From contig CANTUT010001135.1 in the NCBI GenBank assembly GCA_947687605.1, positions 102,001-166,000 on the forward strand: a stretch of 64,000 bases of DNA, in the 5' to 3' direction. Shown here one piece after another: positions 10,816 through 21,510 of this stretch. The translations under genes and the position numbers were made by a program. The DNA is from Reutealis trisperma. Taxonomy: Eukaryota > Streptophyta > Magnoliopsida > Malpighiales > Euphorbiaceae. The notes under the pieces were generated by a model. The model had not been told where the DNA came from. It searched no databases and saw only the letters and a program-made list of their open reading frames with translations. Numbering within the stretch: the stretch's first letter is position 1; each line of letters opens with the position of its first letter.

Positions 10816-12859
10816 ATTTCATAAGTTGAAAGGAAAAGCATAATCATAAAAATTACTCCTTATTCAAATGTTAAAGCACTAATAAGGGTCATCACACCCA
10901 AAAGAAAAGAAACAAAGAAAAAGAGTTTCATGAACAACTCCTCAAGCCTACAAAAAAAATTTGATACAACTAATATAAGCAATAAGGTGATTGTTTCTCA
11001 AAGATTATAAAGAGAATTTATCAAGTTCATTTAATTGATTACCAAAACTCAAGTCAAAAGGGAATTATTCAAACAATTGAGGAAAAAAGAAAGCATACAT
11101 ATCCATAATCAATCTCAAGGCATTTTTGGAAAATTTGTCTTTTTTTTTTTTTTTTATAGAAAAGTTATAGAATGTCAAAAGTGAATATTTCCGAACGAAC
11201 ACATTTAAGGAGCATACTCAAACATGCACGACTTACTCATTCACTTTCACCATGTATGGATTTTTTTTTTTCAATTGACTATACCTCATAATTATTTCAT
11301 AAATAAATTCCTTTCTGAACGAATACAATTGAGGAGCAAACACAAATGTACACGACTTACTCGGAACTTATATATCATTTCATTTTATTTTTATTTTTAT
11401 TTATTCCTCATCCTTTATTAACTGATCATAGATATGCATTAACTTTAATTTCCTCTAAAATAAAAATAAAATCCCTTAAAACTTAAGCAAGCATTCATTA
11501 GTCCAAATTAATTAAAACTTCTCAAGATATAGACAAAGACAAACAAATCACCCTCAAGCCTATACAAGAAGTTCATGTAATCAACTAAGGTAAGGAAAGT
11601 TGATCATAAATCAATTCTTAAATGTTTCTAACCCTTAATGTTATAATGAACCAAACTAGAACTATGTCATATAAAATTAGAAGGAGTCTTCAAAAATTTC
11701 AAAATATTTTGAGGTGATGCATCATAGCATAGATCATGAACACTAAATCCTATAAACTTATAAAATAGGGTGAACAAAAAAAACTAAACAAGATATAACC
11801 TCCCCCACACTTAAAGTACATATTGCCGCCAATGTGAAACCCAAAGAAAATAAAGTAAAGGAAAGGATAGAAGAAACTCCCTCATATTCATTGCAGTGGA
11901 GGAGATGCGATGGAGACCGAATGATGTGGCCGGATTTCTCAAAGTATTGTTCCATCTTGTATTCCATTTTATATTGCCTCCAATTCATTTGAAGGTTCCA
12001 AGTCTCTATATTCCCCAATTGGCATTGCATCATCCTTTGGTTTCCAATAGTTGCACCAAAATGCTAGCCTCTCCACTTGATAAGCCACCATACCCAAGGA
12101 AATGATATCTCTAATCTTTAGAGTTGAGAATTTAGCACCCTTTTTCATATGAGAGGAGGGGGAAATTTGCCCCATAAATGGATTCCAAATTCTCCATTGT
12201 ATGTTCTTCTTGTGTCCTTAAAGATGAAGAGCCCTTTGTCTTACCTATAATAAAATGAAAATAATGCAGAAAATAGGAGAGAAATATGTTTTTATCACAT
12301 AAAGAAGAAGATGATGCTTAGGGAAATGGAAATAAATGGAAGAAAGTTAAAATAGATGAAGGGGATGTTTAAAGGACTCGTGTATAGGAATTGGGAGTGG
12401 GAAAATTTCTGAAAAAGGGATGGAATTAGGTGGTTATATAGGTTAGGGTGTAAGAAAGATGTGAAAGGTCATGTCCTTTGGGAAGAGTTGTGTTTATTTT
12501 GAGAAGAGTTATAACTTTTCATTGATTTAGAATTTGAAAAGATGTGTAGAAGAAGTTAAATTTGACAAAAATAAAATTGAAATTAAGAAGTAAAGAATGT
12601 AAGAATAGAAAGGAAAAATAAATGAAAATAAAAATTGAAAGAAATTTAAAATTTGGTCTGTATACTGTGACGAGTCGGCACCAGAGGCAAGACTCGACAC
12701 AGATAGCTTTTGTAACGAGTCGGCACAGACTGGCATGACTCGGCACAGAAACAAAATTTACACTTTTTTTTTTGTGAATTACAATTTTGGAAAACAAAAT
12801 AAATAAAAACCTAAAACAACTTTTCACTACCCTAAGTTAATAAAAATTCTAATCAAATT
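10816..12859 (-). other. Internal region of element L, non-coding
   Basis: AT-rich with A tracts. A second polypurine-like block, AAGTGTGGGGGAGG on the minus strand, lies at 11802-11815. A second group of CTCGGCACAG-type palindromic words lies at 12660-12745. Short open frames at 11758-12175 and 12519-12827 are not recognisable; the last is Phe-rich from a T-rich tract. I see no gene. Confidence 0.7.
12660..12745. repeat. Internal CTCGGCAC motif cluster of element L
   Basis: Four copies of GACGAGTCGGCAC / GACTCGGCACAG type words in 86 bp. They share the core of the palindromes in the L LTRs at 10433 and 14285 but are outside the LTRs. Confidence 0.75.
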
Positions 12860-12876
12860 CCCCAACAACGGCGCCA
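12860..12876 (-). other. Primer binding site of element L, tRNA-Asp type
   Basis: On the minus strand TGGCGCCGTTGTTGGGG, four bases after the 5' LTR. It differs at two positions from the tRNA-Asp complement TGGCGCCGTTGCCGGGG that is intact at 31273-31289. Confidence 0.85.
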
Positions 12877-12880
12877 AAAT

Positions 12881-14630
12881 TGATGTGAGAAAATTATTAT
12901 ACCCTAACCCTTAAGACTAAGTATAGAGTGAGTAGGGTGTTGAAGTCTAGGGAATTTGGAGCAATTTTATATTAACTGGGTAATTACTAAGATGGATAGG
13001 CAAACAACAAACAAACGATGTTGGTTTATTCTATCTAATCTAAAATACTAAAGTTTTATTGTTACTTTAATTAATAAAAAATAGAATTACAATTCAGAAT
13101 TAATTTTGAACTATAAATGTTTAACAACATATAAACACATGCAATGATTGGAGAATATGACCATCAGTCCTTAAAAGCAACTCTCGTTGTCAATTAAGGG
13201 TATTTTCATTTAGAGTCTACAAGCACTCTCATGACATTGTAGAGATAAACAAAAACCATTAAGTTCCATGCCAATTCTTTAACCGCTCAAAGTGGATTTC
13301 TTGTCTCCAGGTACTTTCCTATCCTTTAAGTAATTTCAATTGCATTTCCACCAAAATGTCCCAGCTCTCATTGTGAACAAAATGATTAACAAGTTATATA
13401 TGGTGATCAAGCATACATAACACAATGTAGCACTCAATTGAAACTAAATCATTCATGCATATTAAGAATGTAGTTCATAAAATTAATTCATCATTGCAAT
13501 TCTAACAACCTATTAGAATAAGTACATGGTAAAATATGTCATAGAAATAATGCAAGCATTCATTATTGAATAATAAAATAAAAATAGAAGAAAGGAAGAA
13601 AGATTGATGAATAAAAACTCCTTTATTCTTCATGAAATGACTTGCACAATTCCTGAAGTGGAAGTGCCTTTTGGAAGGACACTTAATCCAAGTACTTAAT
13701 TCTAATAAGGTGTTTACAATGATGTTAAGTAAGTTTTTCCTATGTAATACAAATGTATCTCCCTACTTTGTATTTTGATTTTCTAGATGTCTTTTACAGA
13801 AGAAACTTCAACTATTTAAAGGCTTTGAACAGTTAAAAGTCATAACATTTCATAAAGAAATTCAACACTTTGTGAAAAGTCACCTAATAACTGCTTTAGA
13901 AACTTCAAGGGCAATGTGGTCAATTCAGATGGCAAAATTAGATTTTGAGGTCTTCATGAAAGTTGTAGGCCCTTTTATCTGCTTTCCATAGCCTCTAGAA
14001 TCATTTCAATCTGAGTTGTGTAGGGGAAGTTATGACTAAAACATTGCAGACTGTTCGTGAAGAAATGCAACACTTTGTGAAAAGTCACCTAATAACTGCT
14101 TCAGAAACTTCAAGGGCATTTCAGATAATTCAGATGGAAAAATTAGACTTTGAGGTCTCATGAAAGTTATAGGCCTTTCTATTAGCTTTCCATAGCCTCT
14201 TGAATCATTTCAATCCAAGTTGTGTAGAGGAAGTTATGACCGAAACATTGCAGACTATTCGTGAAGAATCCTGTCTTTTGGTGTGTGCCGACTCGGCACC
14301 AACTCACCCTCCATTCAACTACTCAGTACAACAAGCATTGGTGCTGAGTCAGCACACTTGGTGACAACTCAGCATCAGTGAATTCTAAAATTTGATGTCT
14401 TTTTATATTTGACTCTTCTAGGAACCTCCAATACCTCCCATAACCTACTAAAAATTATAAAATACTCTCAAAACCATCAGGTTAAGGAGATATCTTGAGA
14501 AAATATTAGTAGAATAAATATTAAGGGAATAAAACACAAAATTCATTATAATACACTAAACATATACCTAAAAAGCAACTAAAATGCACTTTGAAATAAC
14601 ACTAAATCTATACCATTTTACATCACATCA
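12881..14630 (-). repeat. 5' LTR of element L
   Basis: Partner of 9028-10778, same termini, same internal 205-bp duplication, palindromes at 14285-14299 and 14341-14355. Lies next to the primer site, so it is the 5' LTR on the minus strand. Confidence 0.92.
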
Positions 14631-14635
14631 TTTGG
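14631..14635. repeat. Target site duplication of element L (right copy)
   Basis: TTTGG, matching 9023-9027. Element A sequence resumes after it. Confidence 0.92.
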
Positions 14636-14825
14636 CAAATTACAACAAAGTCAAAGCCTACCAACCATCCGATGGGCACTGAAAATTTGATATAACCATC
14701 ACAAAAAGGCAAACCCTCATCCATGAGCCTGCAACCAAAACCCTTACCACCATACCTTAGCCAAAGCCGAACATCTAAATCACCCTTATGGGAGAAAAGC
14801 CCAAGCTGACAAAGCCTTTTGGCCA

Positions 14826-15040
14826 AAAGCCTTCAAGCCTTCAAGCCTTCACCATGAAGCCCAAATCAAAAAGCCCTCACTATGAAACCCAAGCCCAAAT
14901 GCCTTTTCCATGAAGCCCAAACCAAAAAGCCCTTACCATGAAGCCTAAAAAAAAAAAAAAAAAAAGCCTTCACCATGAAGTCCAAGCTCAAAAGCCTTTA
15001 CCATGAAGTCCAAAACTAAGAAGCCTAAGCCTAGCTTTCA
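14826..15040. repeat. Degenerate array with AAGCCTTCACCATGAAGCCC unit
   Basis: About seven copies of a roughly 30-bp unit (AAGCCYTTACCATGAAGCCC, then AAACCAAA) inside element A. An A run interrupts it at 14948-14965. No coding sense. Confidence 0.8.
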
Positions 15041-15659
15041 GCATTCGTAAAAGACCATAATCCCCTCTAACTAATTTCCTAGCCTAACCTATCCTCTAAG
15101 CCAAACCTAACCAAGCCAAAGGCAGAACTTGACCAAGTCTTCCAAATAAGCTCCCCAAAGGTTGCAACCTGACCATGCCAAAGTCCCATACCTGACTAAG
15201 CCTTCCATATGAACTTTTTTAAGGATAAGCCCCATAAGCTGACTTTTCCCAAAACCTTCCAAACTAATCATCTCCAAAAACTTGACCTTCCTGATCTAGC
15301 TCTCCAATTCAGCCTCAAACCAAAGTCAGACCTATCTAAACTAAACAGCCCGATCTTTTTCAAGACCACACCTTACTTCTTCCTAGGCCAAACTGATAGC
15401 CATTAACTAACTAATCTCATACCTGACATGCCCATCTTCATCTCTAAGCTAGCCAATCAACCAAAAAACCAAATGACCAAACTATTTTCCTTTATCATTC
15501 TAAAGTGGGGGCACATCCCTTCCAAATATTCACTTTTTTGAAATGGGGGCATCTTTCTGCCAAAGATCAACACTTTTATACCAGAACTGACCCTTCACAA
15601 GTTCAAGGTATCATATCATTGCATAATTATCTAGCATTTTTGCATTGAGCAAGATTATG
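15041..15659 (+). other. Internal region of element A, weak repeats
   Basis: C/A-rich sequence with loose recurrence of CCAAACCTGACCAAGCC. No domain was recognised in the frame at 15209-15406. Confidence 0.5.
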
Positions 15660-15710
15660 AATCAAGGCAAATTGTCAAAACTCTTTAAGAAAGATAATAT
15701 CATCATCATC

Positions 15711-16085
15711 ATTCCTACCAAACAGGATCACCACTTCGTTGATTCCTACCAAACAAGGTTGTACTAGACAAGGTTGTCTTCTTTCCTACCAGATAGGGTC
15801 ATCTTCTTTTCTACTAGACAGGATCATCACTTCATCGATTCCTACCAAATAGGATCATCGCCTTCAATCCTACCAGACAGGATCATCATCATCATTCCTA
15901 CCAGACAGGATCACTACTTTGTTTATTCCTACAAAATAGGATTGTTGCCTTCAATCCTATCAGACAGGATCATCATCATCATTCTTACTTGACAGGATCA
16001 CCACTTCATCAATTCCTACCAAACAGGGTCATCTTCTTTCTTACCAAACAGGATCGTCGTATTCTTTTCTACCAAATAGGATTAT
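15711..16085. repeat. Hairpin-forming repeat array, element A
   Basis: About fourteen copies of ATTCCTACCAGACAGGATCAT with spacers of varying length. Each copy is an imperfect inverted repeat (TCCTA ... TAGGA or CAGGA arms around a short loop), so the array could fold into a row of small hairpins. A reverse-strand equivalent lies at 57590-57895, next to the 3' LTR of element R. Confidence 0.85.
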
Positions 16086-16100
16086 CATCATCATTTCCTA

Positions 16101-16580
16101 GAATGTGTGACTTCCCTAGAACCCATAAGGGCTAGAGGAGGTATCCCCTATATTTGGGATTTTATTTATAATGTTAACTTTCTTCTGGACTATTACTTGT
16201 ATTCATTATTAGATATGTGGAATCAATGATCATGCATATTATAAATTGTTCATGCATTTTAGTTTGTTCATGAAATATATTTTAAGTCACTCTTATATTA
16301 ATTGGCCAAACTTATTTTGTTAAAATAAACTAAAAACCTAGTTCCCGAATCCTCTTTTGTTTCGAGGCTAGTGATCCTTTTTCTTTTGGGTTATAATTGG
16401 AGTCAAATGGGTTTTTTTCCTTATATTTTTCCAAATAAAAATAAATTAAGGTGGCGACACCTAAAAATAATTTTCAAACCTATCAAAGATAAGCCCGAGG
16501 GCTTCCTCGTGAGTTCTTTCCCAAATGAGCATTTCAATTCCCTTTAGTGGATCGGACCGGTGCTCGGGCGAGGCCTCACA
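16101..16580 (+). repeat. 3' LTR of element A, 5'-truncated
   Basis: Matches 4598-5076 of the 5' LTR almost base for base and ends in the same GGCCTCACA. The first 1.1 kb (U3, palindromic block, TATA box) is missing, and the hairpin array runs directly into it, so the polypurine tract is also lost. Confidence 0.9.
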
Positions 16581-16585
16581 TCAGG
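16581..16585. repeat. Target site duplication of element A (right copy)
   Basis: TCAGG, matching 3482-3486. Confidence 0.9.
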
Positions 16586-18418
16586 ATATATGATAAGGGA
16601 AGTGATGGCTGAGTTAAGATTTTAGAGGTTGACTTGGAGGAAGAAGAAGCATGCACTTGAATAGATGTCAGATTTTGGTCCAGGCTAAGTGGACTTTAGA
16701 GAGTGGGATTTGGGGTTTGGTTTATACTAGCCCAGCTTAACATATCTTTGACATCATTTATTATGGCCTCCTTTTAGGCTTAAATTTGGGCCCGCTTGTC
16801 TCTTGAACATCTCTTCTTATTGCTCTAATAACTTAGCTAAATGCTTATCCATGACATCTTTGTTGAATTCAATAAACATTTTGGTAACCTTTGAAAGGGA
16901 AAAGGAGTCGGGTCAATATCAATTTTTGAAAAATGGTTATAGTGGGGTATGATGAACCAAGGACCTTAGGTTCATTAGTAATGGATGATGGTGTCTTGTG
17001 GTTAGGTTGATAGGGTATGTGTAAAGATGAGAGTGGAGGTGTGTGATGCTAGCTAGGTCAGTATTTAGCAAAGGAAGCTAAGTCAAATTTTAGCTTTAGA
17101 AACTAGGTTGGGATTTTACTTTAAATGGCTAGGTTAGATTTTGGCTTTGAGTAGCTAAGTCAAATTGTAGCTTTGAGGAACCAAAGTTTAGTTAGGAAGG
17201 CTAGGTCAAAGTTTAGCCTCGAGTAATTAGGATTGCAATTTATGGATAATTTACCATGGGCTTAAGGGTGGAGAGACTATAGGTTTTGCGATTGGGTTAT
17301 GGATGTACCATGGATTTGGATGTTGGCTGAACCATAGGTTTGCTGATAGTTGGATAATAAGTTTGATTAGACTGGACCACGAGCCTAGATGGGCCATGGA
17401 TTTGGATAATACTGTATAAGATGAAGCCAAGTCAGTGTTTAGCTTAGGTAAGGACTGTGGATAAGGATGAAGCTAGGATTGTTAAGGATAAAATTAGATC
17501 AGTGTTTAGCTTGGATAAGGATTATGAGGGGTAAAGCTAGGTCAAATTTTGGATGCAAATAAAGGTACCATGGATGGGTTTATTTTCACCATGAGTTTGA
17601 TATAGGTTTAAGTTTTTTACCATAGGTTGATATGGACCATGTGTTTAGGTGTGAAGGTGTTTGGATGGAGGTGAGAGGGTTTAGGGTGAAGGTGAGGGTG
17701 TTTGGGATAGAGGTGAAAGGTTGGGTGAGGTGCTATAAGGTGTGTGGTTAAATTATTTAGATAAAAGTTGAGGTTCAGGTATTGGTATTTGGATGAAGGT
17801 TACAGGGGATGGCCTTTTAGGATTATGGGGGCAAAGGTGATTGAGATAGAGATGTAAGAGTGTTTATAGGAGACGTGTTTGGATGGAGATGAGAGTGTAT
17901 GACCCTTTTTTGGTTCAAGGTTCGACCTAGACTTGAGATGAATTCATGTTTTATTATACATAATGGATGCATGATATGCATGAAAAAAAATATTTTATGA
18001 AGATGTAATTACACAAGACTTTGATTATGGTACGTACAACCTAAGGTCAGGTTCTAGGTTCATTACATAAGAGGATAGGGGTGGCTTGTATAGGGTACCT
18101 GTCACACTAGAGCAGCAATATACCTAATCACATATAAGTCAAGGAGCCTAATATGAATCTAATAGTATATGTATGCTCATTACACCTTTGAAAAGATCAA
18201 AGAATTCATCGTGGGGTGAATGATTTTGCTATTGGCAAATAGACCCAAAGAGGGTTACCCACTTGATGCTACTCACTATCCATTGTCTTCCTAAAACTAG
18301 GTTTGTAGGCAAAAAGTCTATGCAAATGATGCATGAAAGCCATTTGTGTATTAAAAGTGCCAAATTTTAATTTTGAACTAATTTTTAGTTCTCTTAGTTC
18401 TTTTATTAAAAAGAAGTG
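16586..18418 (-). other. Leader and gag start of element M
   Basis: Continues element M from 3481. Homologous to 20600-21510 (fragment N). It includes an array of about 27-30 bp units with the core TAGCTTTGAGTGGCTAGGTC at 17030-17560. It also has a degenerate reverse copy of the telomere-like region at about 17640-17900 (TTTGGATGGAGGTGAGAGGGTTTAGGG-like words). No intact ORF. Confidence 0.65.
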
Positions 18419-18437
18419 GTCCCTAGTGGAGTCACCA
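18419..18437 (-). other. Primer binding site of element M
   Basis: Minus strand TGGTGACTCCACTAGGGAC, two bases from the LTR end. One base differs from the core TGGCGACTCCACT in element A. Confidence 0.75.
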
Positions 18438-18439
18438 AC

Positions 18440-20220
18440 TGTGAGGCCTCGCCCGAGCACTAGTCCAATCCGCTAAAAGGGATTGAAATGCTTATTTGGG
18501 TTTAAACTCATGATAGAACCCTCGAGTTTAGATAGGTTAATTTTGAAAAGATGTTAGAGTCGCCACCTTAATTTTATTTTTATTTGAGAAAAAGTTAAGG
18601 TAAAACCTAATTAAATGACTCCAATTTTATCCCAATAGAAAAAGTGCACTAGTCCTCGATTACCAAAAAGGATTCGAGAACTAGGTTTTAGTTTATTTAG
18701 AAAAAGATTAGTTTAGAAAAATTAATACAAAATGACTAGAATTGATTTCATAAATAATTTATATAATACATGAACAGTTTAATTAATGCATGACATTCAT
18801 TCATCCATTCAAATAATAAAAGGCAAACGAAATGAAAGATAAAGATTAAATTTTACAAAAAAAAAAAAAAACCAAATATGGGATACTTCCTCTAACTCTT
18901 ATAGGTTCTAGGAAAGTCATACATTCTCTAAACTAATCCTAATAAAATAAGTATAATGAATAGAAAGAAATTAAATTAATGAAGAAGATGATGGGGGAGA
19001 AGTTATTTTATTTTAATTGGATTTGATGCTTGATGAATCAATATCCCATCAAATGGGAATCAGAACCCACATAGTTCTTCCTTTTTGCGAAAGGGTTTAT
19101 TTAGATAAAACACTTTATCATGTTTTGATTGATTGCTTGAGTTGATTGATTGATTTTAATTGATTACCAAGTTAAGTTAATTAGTTTAGATTTTAATAAA
19201 CTATCCTGTGTGAATCAATTAAAAAAAGGGATGGAGTCTTGGAGGAAGAAGAGAAAATCCCAAAAGACACAATAAATAAATCCCAAGGAGGGAGACAATA
19301 AATAAAACCCAAAAAAAGAGACAATAAATAAATCCCAAGGAGGAACAATAAAATGAAATAAATAAATAAATAAAAGGAAAAGAGAAAAGGAAAGGAGACT
19401 TACATTGAACAGTGAGCGACAACTAGCCTTTGGTGGCGAGTAGTGGCTTGCCTTAGATAGTGGCAAACTTTTGACTTGATGGGTCAACTTAGAAAGTCAC
19501 AATCCAATTTGCTTTGCAAAGCAAAATAAAAAGAAAACTTTAAACTAAAAAGCTCATCCCTTTTGAACCAAGCTAAAAATAACTATTCCTTTGAGATCAG
19601 AGGGTTTGATCAAGCAATATTGAGTGTGCCAATGAGCTAGGGGTTGATTTATATAGGCTGAAGGCTAGAGGTGAAAAAGTTGAATTTTTGATGTGGGATC
19701 TAAAAATAGAGCAGTGACCACACGTGGGCCCCATAGTGCTGCAAGTGGTACATGTGGTCATCAAAATGTAAATGTAAGTGCCTATGCGGTCACCGTATGG
19801 GTCCATGCAGTCACTGCATTAGGCTCTATGGTTATGGGCCCTGAGTCCCCCGTTCTGCCCGTTTTTGCCCGTTCTCACTCATTTGTCATCTGTTTTTTAA
19901 GATTTTAGTTGCGTTGTGATTGTTATTCAATCCTAAATGATCTAAAAATGGTTTAGAGGTCAAAAGGATAGGTTTTAATTCTCGGGTCTCCATTTCTCAA
20001 TTTTTTGATTTTGACAATTTTGATTTCCAAAGGTCTATTTACCGAGCCTAAGTGTTGGATGGTGTAAAGCTCAGGAAATCCATTTTTTCAAAGGGAAACT
20101 ACCTGTTTGACTCCTGCCTACTAACCAGCTAGAGGGACCATCATATCATGCATAATGCACTAATCCTAGTAGGTGTCAAGGTGCAGTCGAATCATAAGGG
20201 TACAAAATTAAGGGTTCACA
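18440..20220 (-). repeat. 5' LTR of element M
   Basis: 1,781 bp from TGTGAACCC (minus, at 20220) to GCCTCACA (18440). Same family as LTR A and the LTR at 55957-57455. TATA box at 19648-19655 on the minus strand, splice-donor-like GTAAGT at 19403. A GC-rich block at 19700-19830 has TGCAGTCACTGCA and CGGTCACCG palindromes. Its right flank goes straight into gag sequence of fragment N, so M probably inserted into N, but the second duplication copy is not in the window. Confidence 0.85.
19700..19830. repeat. Palindromic block in LTR M
   Basis: Includes CGGTCACCG and TGCAGTCACTGCA, both perfect odd-centred palindromes. In position it corresponds to 3735-3840 in LTR A, but the words differ. Confidence 0.65.
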
Positions 20221-21510
20221 CATCCAAGTTAATAAACCATCTTAGGGCAGCACTGGTAAGGGTTTACTAAAAGGGTTGAATAAGAAACTCATTGTTAATA
20301 CTAAAGGGATGCATTGTCCATACGTACATCTTCAAATGGATCTTAGGGCAAGTAGTACCATCAAATTTGTCCAAATTTGGTATTTTAAATTTTGGTGGCA
20401 ACCGGGCATTGGGCAAAAGGATTAATGAACTTTGTATCAATCATTTCTCCCCACTTCTTTAAACTTCTTACCACTTTTTCCATGGCTTTTACTTTGGGTA
20501 CGAAGACCTCAAGCCTAGGATTATGTATGGTTTTCCTCCCTTGGAAAGGATCCATTGGAAAGGAGGTAATTTGTTATGGTTTAATGGGTGTTAGATGGGA
20601 GAATATGTTTTTCTGGAGGATATTAGTTGAGGGAAGTGATGGTGGAGGTATGTTTTCAAAGGTTGGCTTAGTGGAGGAAGTAGAAGCATAGGTCTAAACC
20701 GTGCTCAGATTTTGGTACAGGTTGAGTGGGACTTGAAATGCGAGACTTGGGATTTGATTTATACTAGCCTGGCTTAGCATGTCTTAGACATCATTTAGTA
20801 TGGCCTCTTTTTGGGCTTGCAATTAGGCTTGAATTTAGGCCACTTGTCTCTTGAACATCTCTTCTTATGGCTTTAATAGCTTGGCTACAAGCTTAAACAT
20901 AACATCTTTGTCGAATCTAGTAGATATCTTAGCAACCTCTAAAAGGGAAAAGGAGCTGGGTTAGTATCAAGCTTTGGAAAAATGATTATGATGAGGTATG
21001 ATGAACCAAGGATCTTAGGTTTAATAGTAATGGATAGCAGTGTCTTATAGTTAGGTTGACAGAGTATGAGTAAAGATGAGGGTGGAGGTGTATGATGTTG
21101 GTTAGCTAGGTTGGTATTTAGCTAAGAGAGCTAGGTTAGATTTTAGCTTTGGAAACTAGGCTGGGATTTAGCTTTAAGTGGCTAGGTTGGACTTTAGCTT
21201 TGAGTAGCTAGGTCAAACTTTAGCTTTAAGTGGCTAGGTCAGATTTTATCTTTGATTAGCTAGGTTGAAATTTGGTTTTGAGTGGCTAGGTTGAATTTTA
21301 GCTTTAAGGAACTAAAGTTTAATTTGGAAGGCTAGGTCAGAGTTTAGCCTCAAGTAATTAGGATTGCAATTTATGGATGGTTTACCATGAGCTTAAAGAT
21401 AGGGGGACCATGGATTTTGTGATTGGGTTATGAATGTACCATGGATTTTGATGTTTGGTGAACAATAATTTTGGTGACAATTAGATAATGGGTTTGATTA
21501 GACTGGACCA
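20221..21510 (-). pseudogene. Fragment N: gag and leader of a third Gypsy copy
   Basis: On the minus strand the segment at 20300-20400 gives the same gag core as in A and M (DGTTCPKIHLKMYV type), and 20600-21510 matches the leader of M (16586-17400). It includes the TAGCTTTGAGTGGCTAGGTC array at 21100-21360. Multiple stops; no complete product. The homology stops near 21510. Confidence 0.7.

Larger units (their letters stand above)
9028..14630 (-). mobile_element. Element L: ORF-less LTR retrotransposon (LARD-like)
   Basis: A structurally complete 5,603-bp element: two LTRs of 1,751 and 1,750 bp with perfect 8-bp inverted ends (TGATGTGA / TCACATCA), a tRNA-Asp type primer site, a polypurine tract, and the five-base duplication TTTGG. 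Primer and polypurine positions show it is transcribed on the minus strand. The 2.1-kb interior has no coding sequence related to gag or pol, so it must depend on another element. The LTRs are very similar along their length, suggesting a fairly recent insertion. It is inserted in element A. Confidence 0.92.
3487..16580 (+). mobile_element. Element A: Gypsy (Tat-like) element with gag only
   Basis: A complete insertion bounded by TCAGG on both sides. Order: 5' LTR 3487-5076, primer site 5079-5097, long leader with a telomere-like array, decayed gag 6673-7676, non-coding sequence, nested element L (9028-14630), several tandem arrays, and a 5'-truncated 3' LTR (16101-16580). I find no protease, RT, RNase H or integrase. 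With L removed the internal region is only about 5.4 kb. It therefore resembles non-autonomous gag-carrying elements (TR-GAG type), unless pol was lost by deletion. Related LTRs are at 18440-20220 and 55957-57455. Confidence 0.85.
2166..20220 (-). mobile_element. Gypsy element M (minus), split by element A
   Basis: M is a Ty3/Gypsy element read right to left: 5' LTR 18440-20220, primer site 18419-18437, leader and gag start 16586-18418, then gag and post-gag sequence at 2166-3481. The two halves are separated by element A, which carries the direct repeat TCAGG on both sides. Internal sequence resembles element A in the opposite direction: the gag core and the region after gag are both recognisable. 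The 3' LTR of M is not seen; its left end meets the Copia LTR near 2165. M carries no pol in this window. Confidence 0.75.

Noticed and set aside
15711..16085. CRISPR-like repeat-spacer array
   Set aside because: Units are degenerate, spacers are related low-complexity words, and the setting is a plant retrotransposon.
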